A DNA stretch of 64,000 nt, taken from positions 1 through 64,000 of the forward strand of contig JACAFH010000006.1 of NCBI GenBank assembly GCA_013538715.1, in the 5' to 3' direction. Shown piece by piece: positions 17,369-26,737 of the stretch. The position numbers and the translations under genes are program-made. The notes under the pieces were generated by a model. That model ran no database searches, was not told the DNA's origin, and worked only from the letters and a program-made list of their open reading frames with translations. This DNA comes from Candidatus Nitrosothermus koennekei (GTDB taxonomy: Archaea > Thermoproteota > Nitrososphaeria > Nitrososphaerales > Nitrosocaldaceae). The stretch's first letter is position 1. Every line of letters starts with the position of its first letter.

Positions 17369-17444
17369 AACATTAATTGTACATAATTTCGATATAAAAG
17401 TTAAGTGTGGATATACTAAAATAATAGTTTAAATTAATTATGAT

Positions 17445-17954
17445 ATGAATGTTATAGATATAATAAAGAGAGAGATTGATGAAATAGCAAATAATATTGA
17501 AAAATACATTGATGATTATTGTATACCGTGTCATTTTATAACTAGAATTGCGAGAGAGTTAAATATAGGAGAAGCTGATGCAGCAGATCTATTAAGTAAT
17601 ACTCTTCATGATGATGCTATACTTAGCGAGAAGTTCATTGAAGTAGTAGAACTTGTTCATATGAAAGCAAGGATGAAGGCTATAAATTTTTATAATAGAA
17701 AGAGAGAAGATAAAGATAGATATTTATCTCTTTATATAAAGAATGCACTCGACGAGTTAAAGTATGATATATCAAATTATGGTAAGGAGATAGCACTAAG
17801 AAAGTTACTTTTAAACCACTTTTCAACATATTTAGCACAAACTCTTGGTATAGATCTACACTTAGCCACTGAAGAATTATATTACTTATTACGAAAAGAG
17901 AAGGAATTAGAAGATTTAATAAGTGAATTTATTAATAGATTAAATAATGATTGA
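17445..17954 (+). CDS. Hypothetical helical protein in operon with cupin
   Basis: A 169-residue, mostly alpha-helical protein with high Asp/Glu/Lys content. It shows no signal peptide, membrane helix or catalytic motif. The opening segment IDDYCIPCHFITRIARELNIGEADAADLL looks like a small helical DNA- or protein-binding unit with a CxxC pair. I do not recognise the family. Its last 8 bp overlap the start of the cupin gene, which implies co-translation and perhaps a shared role. Confidence 0.7.
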   Translation: MNVIDIIKREIDEIANNIEKYIDDYCIPCHFITRIARELNIGEADAADLLSNTLHDDAILSEKFIEVVELVHMKARMKAINFYNRKREDKDRYLSLYIKNALDELKYDISNYGKEIALRKLLLNHFSTYLAQTLGIDLHLATEELYYLLRKEKELEDLISEFINRLNND

Positions 17955-18273
17955 GCATTATGATATTGATGATATAATTAGTAAGATGAATAATTGGTAT
18001 GAAACATTCATCTCTAAACCTAACATGGCTGTAGGTGTTTTAAGACTAAGGGCTGATGAACTGGATCCTCAAGATCCTCATCTATATGATGAGATATACT
18101 ATATAATTAAAGGAGATGGATATATTACTATAGAGGATGAAGTAGTAGATATAAAGGAAGGTAGCATAATCTTTGTGCCAGCATATGCTAAACATAAGTT
18201 TCATAGCAAAAAAGAGTTGATAGCAATTTATGTATTTGCTGGCGAGGATAAGGATGTCAGTGAAGTTAAATAG
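17947..18273 (+). CDS. Small cupin-domain protein
   Basis: A 108-residue single-domain cupin. The first cupin motif is seen in DPHLYDEIYYIIKGDGYITIEDE (His64-like, Glu and Tyr in the expected metal-site order), the second in GSIIFVPAYAKHKFHS. A bound metal is likely. Small cupins of this kind act as sugar or metabolite isomerases, dioxygenases or sensors; the substrate cannot be told. The start overlaps the preceding helical protein gene by 8 bp. Confidence 0.85.
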   Translation: MIEHYDIDDIISKMNNWYETFISKPNMAVGVLRLRADELDPQDPHLYDEIYYIIKGDGYITIEDEVVDIKEGSIIFVPAYAKHKFHSKKELIAIYVFAGEDKDVSEVK

Positions 18274-18321
18274 ATTTATTTATATAAACAAATTATAAGA
18301 TTTTAGCATATATTTAGTTAA

Positions 18322-19065
18322 TTAGGCTTGTAAGTATTTTATCTTAGGAAACTCTTTTACTGTTTCTCCAACTTCTATTAGATATGGAGTAAATTCATCA
18401 ACGCCATACTTCCTTAAAAATGGACTAAGTAATTCACTCTTATCTATCTCATTTACCGGATTACCATATGCTAATGGAGATACTGCTGGAAGTATAATTA
18501 TAATTCTACCTCTTATTTCTCCAACTAAGAATGACTTAAATCTATGCTTAATGTTAAGATCATCCTTAATTGATACTGCTGGATGTTCATGACCCATAAA
18601 TATGTATTTAGCATTACCAAACTTATCTTCTAGGTCTATATGTCCATGAACAAAGAAGAGTTCATCAATAGATAGATAAGGATCATGTAATTTAACACTC
18701 ATACTCTTCAATATACTTATAATATAATTATCATGATTGCCCCTAACAACCTCAGGTTCTGCACCAATCTCTCTTAGACTATTAATAAGTTTCTTAACAG
18801 AGAACCATTCTTCTTCATTAGGTCTTCCAAACTCATGTTTGACATCTCCTAATAATATAACTCTCTTACACTTTAGTAGATTTGCTGGCTCTATAATTTG
18901 CTTGATTATAGTATCTGTTAATGAGACTGGTATTGATATTCCTAACCTTTCTCTCTGTTCTTCTAAACCTAGATGTGTATCACTTACAATTAGTATATCA
19001 TCTATGCATATGCATGGATATGGCACAACTATTTTTATACCCTTATATATCTCAATTATCTTCAT
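18322..19065 (-). CDS. Calcineurin-like metallophosphoesterase, Lhr-associated
   Basis: A 247-residue phosphoesterase with the standard dimetal motifs: DTHLG (residues 29-33), LGDVKHEFG, RGNHDN, and FVHGH with GHEHP. Archaeal and bacterial proteins of this type are commonly found next to large Lhr-family helicases and are thought to act in nucleic-acid repair. Here the start lies inside the last 14 bp of the lhr gene, which supports a functional pair. The substrate, presumably a nucleic-acid end or nucleotide, is inferred only from context. Confidence 0.9.
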   Translation of the reverse strand: MKIIEIYKGIKIVVPYPCICIDDILIVSDTHLGLEEQRERLGISIPVSLTDTIIKQIIEPANLLKCKRVILLGDVKHEFGRPNEEEWFSVKKLINSLREIGAEPEVVRGNHDNYIISILKSMSVKLHDPYLSIDELFFVHGHIDLEDKFGNAKYIFMGHEHPAVSIKDDLNIKHRFKSFLVGEIRGRIIIILPAVSPLAYGNPVNEIDKSELLSPFLRKYGVDEFTPYLIEVGETVKEFPKIKYLQA

Positions 19066-21649
19066 CCCTATTTTTTATCCTAGAAATTACCATCTCGTGT
19101 AACACCTCAAGCAACTCTTTCTTATCATGCATCAATACTATATCGCTATATCCTGCTACTATAAGATCATGACTAAAGGGGGATGGCAAATCAAATTTTT
19201 GTAATATTACAAATCTCCTCCTTTTCTCCTCAATATCTTTTAATATACTTATTGCAGTATTTATATCCATTAGATCTTCCATAACCTCTCTGTAAGTCTC
19301 TTCTAATACTGGAAACCTATCAAGCTGTTCACATAATTTTATAAGTATCTCTGCATTAGTTTGTTGCCTAGCAACAGTAACCTCATGACCTTTGTAATTT
19401 CTTAATATCATTAATGACCTCGATGCACAATGCCTAAATCTTCTTTTAACCATCTCAGTATATCTAATTGCAGAGAGGAGTAATTCCCTAATATTATATT
19501 GATTAACACCATTGATAATCTCTAGAGGTTCCAATTTGCCATCTGTTATAGTTATCATGAATGCATGATCGCTAACATTAATAATTACATTTCTCTTGCT
19601 AATTCTTTTTGCAACTTCAGCATAAGCTCTTGCAAGCGCATCATTTACTCTTCTCCCAAATACAGCATGAAATATTATATTTTGTTTCTTCTCCTCATCT
19701 ATATAATTCTCTACAACTATATTATAATTATCAGGAAAAGCATCTACATTTAACATCTTCAAGAAATCAGCCTCTGTCTTTATATATGATATTAATGCTT
19801 TTGCAGCATTAGTATCAAGATAAGCCTCTGTTACTAAGAGTGAGATTATATCATTCTCTTTATACCCATCGTTTAACATCTTAAATATATCTCCTCTAAT
19901 CTTACCTATAGCCTCTCCTAAATCAAAGCTTAATGGAAGCATCTCACTAAACCAATTTGGTATAGTAGGTTTCTTACCCTCTGCATCTTTAACTACAGCT
20001 TTAAAACCTTTTGCTGAGACGAATTGATATGTCTTACCTCCAAGCACGAATATATCACCCTTACTTAACCTCTCAAGAAACTCTTCTTCTATGTTCCCAA
20101 CCCATTTATTATTTGCAGTATAGACTTTAATAGACACCTCATCTGGTATAGTTCCTATATTTGTAGCATAGATAACCCTTGCCATATATCCTCGCTTTCC
20201 AAATTCATCATTTGCTTCATCGTACCATATCTTGCCATATACTTTATGTTCGTTCAGACCATAGCCACCAGAGAGATATTTGATAACTCTCCTTAATTCA
20301 TCTATACTAAGATCCTTATAGCAATAGCTTCTTTTTATTAAAGAATAAGCTTCACTTACTTTCCATCTTTGTTCTACTGCCATACCAACTATATGTTGTG
20401 CAAGCACATCTAGAGCATTTTTTGGTATGTAAATCTTATCTATTCTTCCCTTCATCGCATTCATACATATAACTACATCTTCAACAAGGTCATCCCTCTC
20501 CAATGCAATAAGATAACCTCTAGATTCTCTATCTATAGAATGACCAGATCTACCTACTCTTTGTAAGCACCTTGCAATAGATTTCGGTGAGCCTATTTGT
20601 GCTACCACATCTATAGAGCCTATATCTATCCCAAGTTCTAAACTTGTACTAGTGACAACTGCTCTCATCTTACCCTCTTTTAGTCTATTCTCTACATCTA
20701 ATCTATTATCCCTAGATAATGAACTATGATGAGCAGCTAATTGATCCGCATCAACTATATTCATTTTTGAAAGGTGATATACTACTCTCTCTGTCCCAGA
20801 TCTAGTATTTGTAAAGATTAGTGTAGTTGTATTATTCTCTATTATATTCTTAAGTAATTTGTATAAACGTTTGTTTACTCTTTCTGAAGACGTATGAATA
20901 AGATCAGATACTGGTGAGATAGTCTTTAACATCATAGGTTTCACAAATCTAGTATCTACTATATAGCAACTTCTCTCCTTGTTATTATCATAACCCACAA
21001 GATATTTTGCTACCTCATCCAATGGATGGATGGTAGCACTTAGTCCAATCCTTACTATCTTATTATTTGCTAGATTCTCCAACCTCTCCAGACTTAACGA
21101 TAAATGTACACCACGTTTTGAAGAACAGAGTTCGTGTATCTCATCAACTATAATCCATCTTACATCTCTAAGTAATTCTCTAAATTTTGGCGCACAAAGA
21201 ATTATAGCTATACTTTCTGGAGTTGTTATAAGTATATGAGGAGGTTTTCTAAGCATCTTTGCTCTCTCTTGCTGAGTTGTATCACCGGTTCTGATTCCAA
21301 TCCTTATCTTTTTGATTGCATCATGCATTCTTCCTAATTCTTCTAATGGTACTTTGAGATTTTTCGCTATATCATTATTTAATGATCTTAATGGACTAAT
21401 ATATATACAATAAACCTTATCTTCAAGAGTATTATCTCTAGCAAATCTAACAAGGTTATTTATTATAGCAAGAAAAGCACTTAACGTCTTACCAGAACCA
21501 GTAGGACTTGCTACTAGTACACTATTACAATTAAGTATATTTATTATCGAGGATTTTTGTGGTGGAGTAAAACCATTAAATCTCGATACGAACCATTCTT
21601 TGACTACTGGATCTAACCTCTCAAGGATCGCTTCTTCGTACTCAAGCAT
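19052..21649 (-). CDS. lhr: Lhr-type ATP-dependent helicase
   Basis: An 865-residue superfamily 2 helicase. It has Walker A in ASPTGSGKT (48-55), DEIH box at 169-172, SATIHP (motif III), TNTRSGTERVVYHL, GIDIGSIDVVAQIGSP and QRVGRSGH in the second RecA domain, followed by the winged-helix and beta-barrel Lhr core (for example HDLIVAGYSD near the end). The family unwinds DNA or RNA:DNA hybrids with 3'-5' polarity and acts in repair. The length is that of the short archaeal Lhr-core form. It is upstream of, and overlaps, the phosphoesterase gene. Confidence 0.95.
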   Translation of the reverse strand: MLEYEEAILERLDPVVKEWFVSRFNGFTPPQKSSIINILNCNSVLVASPTGSGKTLSAFLAIINNLVRFARDNTLEDKVYCIYISPLRSLNNDIAKNLKVPLEELGRMHDAIKKIRIGIRTGDTTQQERAKMLRKPPHILITTPESIAIILCAPKFRELLRDVRWIIVDEIHELCSSKRGVHLSLSLERLENLANNKIVRIGLSATIHPLDEVAKYLVGYDNNKERSCYIVDTRFVKPMMLKTISPVSDLIHTSSERVNKRLYKLLKNIIENNTTTLIFTNTRSGTERVVYHLSKMNIVDADQLAAHHSSLSRDNRLDVENRLKEGKMRAVVTSTSLELGIDIGSIDVVAQIGSPKSIARCLQRVGRSGHSIDRESRGYLIALERDDLVEDVVICMNAMKGRIDKIYIPKNALDVLAQHIVGMAVEQRWKVSEAYSLIKRSYCYKDLSIDELRRVIKYLSGGYGLNEHKVYGKIWYDEANDEFGKRGYMARVIYATNIGTIPDEVSIKVYTANNKWVGNIEEEFLERLSKGDIFVLGGKTYQFVSAKGFKAVVKDAEGKKPTIPNWFSEMLPLSFDLGEAIGKIRGDIFKMLNDGYKENDIISLLVTEAYLDTNAAKALISYIKTEADFLKMLNVDAFPDNYNIVVENYIDEEKKQNIIFHAVFGRRVNDALARAYAEVAKRISKRNVIINVSDHAFMITITDGKLEPLEIINGVNQYNIRELLLSAIRYTEMVKRRFRHCASRSLMILRNYKGHEVTVARQQTNAEILIKLCEQLDRFPVLEETYREVMEDLMDINTAISILKDIEEKRRRFVILQKFDLPSPFSHDLIVAGYSDIVLMHDKKELLEVLHEMVISRIKNRDEDN

Positions 21650-21953
21650 ATGATATATTGACGATTGGGTAGAAATAATAACTTTGCTGATATAATCATA
21701 TATGATACTAAATTATTATCTGCGATAATTTAATTATATATTCATTAAAGAGTTATATTGTTTTAATATATAATTGATATAGAAACAGTATCATGCAATA
21801 CAAGATTCATAAGATTAATATCTCTGTTTTATTATATTTAACATTATGAATATAATCTTAACAGTAGAGCGATTATATAATATTTACTATCAAAGATTAG
21901 AGGAAGTGTTATATATATCTCTTCCTCATATATAGTTTGCTTAGAGTGATATA
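21650..21953. other. AT-rich intergenic promoter region
   Basis: About 300 bp between the divergent lhr and archaeosortase operons, with no coding frame I can support. It must hold both promoters. A 7-bp stem (GAGGAAG at 21900-21906, CTTCCTC at 21921-21927) with a TATA-like loop lies 27 bp before the operon start; its role is unknown. Confidence 0.55.
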
Positions 21954-22811
21954 ATGGCTCAGCTAAAGAGAGATGAAGAATATAAAGATATAGAGAAGGT
22001 TATAGATAAGATTAGTAGATTAGAAGAAGATAATATAAAACTAAGAAAAGAATTAACAGAGATAAGAAGAAGAGGACAGCTACCTATAAGTATAATACTT
22101 CTCTCTCTTGGCGCGTTATCTTTGATAGTCTCTTACATATACGAAGTATTAATTTTAACATTCATAGGTTTGGGATTGATACTATTTGGTGCCGTAATAT
22201 TCTATTCATTACCATCAAGATTTATATCAGATAAGGCGCTCTCTCTATCAATAGACGCTACAAAATCATTAGTGTATATAATACAAAATCTAGGATATAA
22301 AGGTAGAGCGGTATTTCTATATCCAAACACATTAGATGGATTATCCAAAGGAATTATTTTCATTCCTGTAAACGATGGTATAGATCTTCCAAACGAGGAT
22401 GAATTAGCAAAGATGCAGTTTATGTATAAAGAAGGAATAGCAATACCATCACATGCTAATAGTATCATAAAATCATTAGAGGAGACACTAAACATAAACC
22501 TAATAATGGTTGATATCGCTGAGTTAAATACAAAATTAAAACAGTTCTTTGTAGATGAGTTAAGAGTTATAGATGATATAAATATTAAGGTTGAGAATGA
22601 TGAGATTATGATGAATATTAATGGGAAAAGTGCTTCAGAGATTTGTAGGAGTATTAGCATGGTAGATAAAAATAATCTAGGATGTCCTTTTTGTGCGTCG
22701 GTAGCATTCATGATAAGTAAGATTACTGGCTCTCCAGTGATTATAGAGGAAAATAGAGCTGGTAGTGAGAGGATAAAGACTAGATATCTATTGTTGAGAG
22801 ATGGCGTTTAA
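21954..22811 (+). CDS. Membrane protein with coiled coil, archaeosortase operon
   Basis: A 285-residue protein of unknown family. Residues 8-42 form a charged coiled coil, followed by two membrane helices (about 46-62 and 66-85) and a cytoplasmic alpha/beta domain. Near the C terminus a conserved-looking phrase NNLGCPFCASVAFMISKITGSPVIIEE contains a CxxC pair. It opens a run of six genes that overlap or abut and end with the archaeosortase, so it probably works at the membrane with them. Confidence 0.75.
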   Translation: MAQLKRDEEYKDIEKVIDKISRLEEDNIKLRKELTEIRRRGQLPISIILLSLGALSLIVSYIYEVLILTFIGLGLILFGAVIFYSLPSRFISDKALSLSIDATKSLVYIIQNLGYKGRAVFLYPNTLDGLSKGIIFIPVNDGIDLPNEDELAKMQFMYKEGIAIPSHANSIIKSLEETLNINLIMVDIAELNTKLKQFFVDELRVIDDINIKVENDEIMMNINGKSASEICRSISMVDKNNLGCPFCASVAFMISKITGSPVIIEENRAGSERIKTRYLLLRDGV

Positions 22812-23004
22812 CATAGAACTTTGGGATATTGGACTATGGAGTGCTATATCTTCAATAATGTTGCTTATAGTATCTGAGACTATATCTCCATATTATGGGA
22901 AGAATAATATAATACTAAGAGGAAAGAGGATAAGATATATAGGCATAGGATTAGGTATATTATTTCTAGCAATAGCAATAATAAGGATAAGGGCGATGAT
23001 ATGA
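22801..23004 (+). CDS. Small two-helix membrane protein
   Basis: A 67-residue protein with two membrane helices (about 11-28 and 46-65) joined by a basic loop (GKNNIILRGKRIR), which should face the cytoplasm. It overlaps the gene before it by 11 bp and the gene after it by 4 bp, so it is translated as part of the operon. No family recognised. Confidence 0.7.
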   Translation: MAFNIELWDIGLWSAISSIMLLIVSETISPYYGKNNIILRGKRIRYIGIGLGILFLAIAIIRIRAMI

Positions 23005-23393
23005 TTGAACTATTGATTATGCTATTTATAATAGATTCATCGATAGATGAACATATAGAGCAAGCAATTATTAGCATAAAAAGCGCTGAAGAGTTTGGTG
23101 CGGATACATCATCATTAGTAGATAGATTGAAGCAAACTATAAATGTTATAGAAGAATGTAAGGAGTGCATAGAAAATTCTAAAATAGAGCTAAACTCAAT
23201 AATAGATGATGCTAAAGCGTTAAGAGAGGATGCTATAAACTCTAGAAATCTTTCAACCGCTTATTCATACATCTTATCAGTAATAATAGCAGTAATCATA
23301 TCAGTAATAGTAGTATACACATATAATAAATGGAAATTAATAGAACATAAGAGGTTTATGAGTATGAGAATTAAGGAGAGGGAAGAGGAATGA
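23001..23393 (+). CDS. Predicted exported helical protein with C-terminal membrane anchor
   Basis: A 130-residue protein with a short hydrophobic start (residues 1-12), a long helical region (17-88, KSAEEFGADTSSLVDRLKQ onward) with coiled-coil character, a CKEC pair, and one membrane helix at about 92-110 followed by a basic tail. The helical part probably lies outside the cell. Its ends overlap both neighbours by 4 bp (ATGA type). No family recognised. Confidence 0.7.
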   Translation: MIELLIMLFIIDSSIDEHIEQAIISIKSAEEFGADTSSLVDRLKQTINVIEECKECIENSKIELNSIIDDAKALREDAINSRNLSTAYSYILSVIIAVIISVIVVYTYNKWKLIEHKRFMSMRIKEREEE

Positions 23394-23974
23394 AACAGTT
23401 TATAATGATAACAGTGCCATTAGTAGCAGTGGCATTAAGTATAGCCTATGCATCTACTACTCCAAGAGAGTTCGAGAGGTTTATGAGTATGAGTATATTA
23501 GGCAGTAACATGATGCTTGATAACTATTATCTTACACCTAATGATATGGTTAGAGTAGGAGATGAATTACAATGGTATATTCAAATCTATAATAGAATGG
23601 GTTATAGTGAATATCTTGCTGTTAGAGTTAAAGTGCTTAATTCTACAGAAGAAATACCAGATGATAATAACCATATACCTAGTCCAAAAGAACATATCTT
23701 TGAGATTAGAGAATTTATTATGCATAATCAGACAATAACAATTCCATTAAAATGGAGTATTGATACTATAGAAAGGAATGAAGACTCAATATCGATAAAG
23801 AAGATGAAGATAAATGATAAGATGATAGAGTTAGATTCAAATAGTATAAACGGTAAATTTAGGATTGTATTAGAGCTATGGAGATATAATATAGATAAGC
23901 ATGAATTTGAGTTTGCGTGGATGAGTAATATAGATAAAAGGAGCGTGTGGAATCAGATATGGTTCAACGTATAA
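23390..23974 (+). CDS. Exported beta-domain protein, DUF1616-associated
   Basis: A 194-residue protein with a signal peptide (residues 1-21, ending SIAYA) and a beta-rich extracellular domain: phrases such as VGDELQWYIQIYNRMGYSEYLAVRVKVL look like an immunoglobulin-like domain. In many archaeal DUF1616 proteins a domain of this appearance is fused after the membrane part; here it is a separate gene directly upstream of the DUF1616 membrane gene. That relation is inferred from context and general resemblance. Confidence 0.7.
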   Translation: MKQFIMITVPLVAVALSIAYASTTPREFERFMSMSILGSNMMLDNYYLTPNDMVRVGDELQWYIQIYNRMGYSEYLAVRVKVLNSTEEIPDDNNHIPSPKEHIFEIREFIMHNQTITIPLKWSIDTIERNEDSISIKKMKINDKMIELDSNSINGKFRIVLELWRYNIDKHEFEFAWMSNIDKRSVWNQIWFNV

Positions 23975-24534
23975 TAAACGTTAAAGAATTGGTTATAGAT
24001 GCTATAAGAGAAAAGTGTAATGATGTAAAGAGTGTAGTAGAGTATGTAAATAAGGTTGATAGTAGCATAAAAGTAGATGAGATAGTAGATGCTATAAAAG
24101 AGCTAGAGAAGGATAAGAAGATAGAATTACTAGAGCCATATTTTGTTGGCAATTTTACGAGTTATCTTAAGAGTGTGAATGCTATAGGTTTATGGTTTGT
24201 TCTAGCAGTAACGGGCATAACTATAGCAAGTATATATGCTATTCCATCCATAGAACAATTTTCATTGGTTAGAATAATAATTGGAGGTATATTTGTACTA
24301 TTCGTACCAGGATATGCATTAATTAGTATGTTATTTAGTAAGCATGATACTGTAGAGAGGATAGCATTAAGTATAGGGGTTAGTCTTGCGATAGTGCCTT
24401 TAATAGGATTAATACTAAACTATACACCATTAGGAATAAGATTAGATCCAGTAGTTACAATACTTAGTATCTTTAGTACTAGTGTAATATTTATTGCTAT
24501 ATATAATCAATATAAAAGGTGTAAAAATACATGA
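23959..24534 (+). CDS. DUF1616 membrane protein
   Basis: A 191-residue protein. The N-terminal 70 residues look like a winged-helix or helical cytoplasmic domain; four membrane helices follow. The family phrases are FVPGYALISMLF, ERIALSIGVSLAIVPLIGLILNYTPLGIRLDP, which match DUF1616. DUF1616 proteins often travel with surface-protein and exosortase-type genes in archaea. I prefer the ATG at 23959 over an in-frame GTG at 23947. It overlaps the end of the previous gene by 16 bp and the archaeosortase start by 4 bp. Confidence 0.85.
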   Translation: MVQRIINVKELVIDAIREKCNDVKSVVEYVNKVDSSIKVDEIVDAIKELEKDKKIELLEPYFVGNFTSYLKSVNAIGLWFVLAVTGITIASIYAIPSIEQFSLVRIIIGGIFVLFVPGYALISMLFSKHDTVERIALSIGVSLAIVPLIGLILNYTPLGIRLDPVVTILSIFSTSVIFIAIYNQYKRCKNT

Positions 24535-26540
24535 AGAGCATAATTATAAAGAGTATAATAATAATAGCATCCATAATAGGATTATATCATTACGATCTAT
24601 CATTAGTATTTAGTAAGGCGTTAACATTTACAGCTGGTAATATAACAAATTATATTCTTATTATACCATTCCTAGTTGGATTTGTTATATATAGAGAGCG
24701 TAATATACTTATAGCATTAGCATCAAGAGATAAACATCTAAGATTAGATCTCATAACAGGCATATCATTAATTGCAATTGCAATCTTCGTTTACGTAGTA
24801 AGCTCATCTACACTTTATAGCATGGAGTATCATATCTATACTATACCATTATTTGTAGGAGGATCAATAAGTATATTATTTAGTTTAAAGATGATTAGAC
24901 ATCTAATCTTTGTTCTAATATTGCTTATATATCTTCAACCACCCCCTGGAGAACTAGTAGCTGAAGTAGCAGCTGATCTCTCATGGTTATCTGCATCGCT
25001 CACACAATACTTACTAAGTTCTTATATGCCTATAAAACTCGAGACAAGTTATGGTGCACCAGCACTAGTAATTAGTCAGAATGGAAATGATATACCCTTT
25101 TATGTAGGCGAACCTAGTTCTGGAATACATTCGATGCTAAGCCTAACGCTCTTTGGATTATTAGTAGCATACCTATCAAGGAGTGTTTTATGGAAGAGAG
25201 TGTCTATCTTTATGATAGGTTTACCATTATTTTTTATCTTAAATGTATTTAGAATATCAATAATATTGGTTATATGGTATAACTTTGGATACGCTGCGTC
25301 AGAAGCATTTCATTCAGTATCTGGTATGATCATGGTTGCAATCGGTACTATAGCTCTGTTACTAGTTGGAGATAAATTATTAAGAACTAAGATAGTGATA
25401 TCTCCTAGTAATAGTAATAAATGCATATTATGTGACGAACATAAAGAATTAGGGGAGAGATTCTGTCTATTTTGTGGTAGATTACTAAGTATAGCACAAT
25501 TCTCTAGTAATGATGGCATAAGGATAGGTTTGATGATAATGATAGTTATATCAACTATAATAACGCAATTATATGCAATACCTATTGCCTCTGCAAAAGA
25601 AGCATCTATAACAGAACTTGATATAAGTACTATAGAAGGTCCAGAGACTGTTAACTACCTATTACCACAGATAGAAGGTTGGGATCTAAATTATGCATAT
25701 AGAGATAAAAGAGTAGAGTCAGTTCTTAATCAAGATGCTGCGCTAGCATACAGATATAACAAAGATAACCAAACAAGAGCAATTGTATATACAGCAATTC
25801 AGATCTCAACAGGAAGACATACATGGGAAGCATCTATGGTTATACAACCATCAAGGGTAGGAAGACCTACTGCTGAAATAATAGAATTAAAAGATATAGA
25901 TATTCTAGATATCAAAGCAAGATTCTTTGTATATAAACGACCAAACTCTAATCTAACAGAAGCTGTATTGTATTGGTTTGAGAGACTTCCGTTACGATTT
26001 GGTACAAATTATGAAGAAAGGAATGTACAGATTATTATATGGAGTTATGTAGACACGCTTTATAAAAATGGCTTAATAGATAGTAACGATGTTAGTAAAG
26101 TAGAAGAGTTATATCGCTCTCTCGCTTTGCCTATAAAAGAGCATTGGAATAAGAATATAAATGTAGTATTTGAGAGAAAGATCAGTAAGGAGTTGATAGA
26201 ACAAGCACCACTACTTACGGGTTTAATTACTATACCATCTATAATAGTCTCTCTTTATCAATATAACAATGATAATAAAGAGAAGAGAGCCGTTACTAAA
26301 TTATACAAGCGATTAAGTGCTAGTGATAAAGAACTAATAGATATTATAAATAGTTTAAAGGTAGCAACTACAGAGAATATATTAGCTGAATATAAAAGAT
26401 TAAGCAAGGATATGAGCGAAAAAGAGCTAATAAATAAATTATCACTTGCTAAGGATGGAGGATTTGTAGATGATGATATTATAAATATAAATGGAGAAGC
26501 AAAGATGATATGGAAGAGTAATATAATGCGTAATATGTAA
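24531..26540 (+). CDS. Archaeosortase/exosortase-family protein, Ser variant, fused to EpsI-like domain
   Basis: A 669-residue protein. Residues 1-285 hold about eight membrane helices with the exosortase/archaeosortase core. Where the family has a Cys (ACSGIRS) this protein reads GEPSSGIHS, so the nucleophile position is Ser196 and the following Arg is His200; the downstream Arg241 (NVFRI) and His261 (AFHSVSG) are kept. A zinc ribbon follows (CILC-x10-CLFC, about 298-315), then another membrane helix and an extracellular domain like EpsI (about 360-560, with SGRHTWEASMV-type text), and a final cytoplasmic winged-helix-like part. Such enzymes cut and attach surface proteins bearing PEFG-type C-terminal tags; no such substrate is visible in the window. 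Confidence 0.85.
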   Translation: MKSIIIKSIIIIASIIGLYHYDLSLVFSKALTFTAGNITNYILIIPFLVGFVIYRERNILIALASRDKHLRLDLITGISLIAIAIFVYVVSSSTLYSMEYHIYTIPLFVGGSISILFSLKMIRHLIFVLILLIYLQPPPGELVAEVAADLSWLSASLTQYLLSSYMPIKLETSYGAPALVISQNGNDIPFYVGEPSSGIHSMLSLTLFGLLVAYLSRSVLWKRVSIFMIGLPLFFILNVFRISIILVIWYNFGYAASEAFHSVSGMIMVAIGTIALLLVGDKLLRTKIVISPSNSNKCILCDEHKELGERFCLFCGRLLSIAQFSSNDGIRIGLMIMIVISTIITQLYAIPIASAKEASITELDISTIEGPETVNYLLPQIEGWDLNYAYRDKRVESVLNQDAALAYRYNKDNQTRAIVYTAIQISTGRHTWEASMVIQPSRVGRPTAEIIELKDIDILDIKARFFVYKRPNSNLTEAVLYWFERLPLRFGTNYEERNVQIIIWSYVDTLYKNGLIDSNDVSKVEELYRSLALPIKEHWNKNINVVFERKISKELIEQAPLLTGLITIPSIIVSLYQYNNDNKEKRAVTKLYKRLSASDKELIDIINSLKVATTENILAEYKRLSKDMSEKELINKLSLAKDGGFVDDDIININGEAKMIWKSNIMRNM

Positions 26541-26578
26541 AGTTAATCTTTTATAGAAGATATATTTAATTAAAGTAG

Positions 26579-26707
26579 ATGAAGATATGTGTAAAATGTG
26601 TAGATCATAAACTCATATATGATAAAATAACAAGTAGGGAAGAGTGTGAATGTTATTGTCATTTGGAAGAAGAAAGTAGTTGTGTAAGCGATCCATGTTG
26701 CAGATAA
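26579..26707 (+). CDS. 42-residue cysteine-rich microprotein
   Basis: A short frame starting ATG at 26579, 38 bp after the archaeosortase stop. It holds eight Cys (positions 4, 7, 23, 25, 27, 35, 40, 41) and two His (10, 28) among 42 residues, with CVKC at the start and CECYCH in the middle. That density is expected for a zinc- or iron-binding ribbon or a metallothionein-like protein, and is very unlikely in random AT-rich DNA. No family recognised. Confidence 0.7.
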   Translation: MKICVKCVDHKLIYDKITSREECECYCHLEEESSCVSDPCCR

Positions 26708-26737
26708 CATTTTATTTATCTTTGCTATAGATATCTC

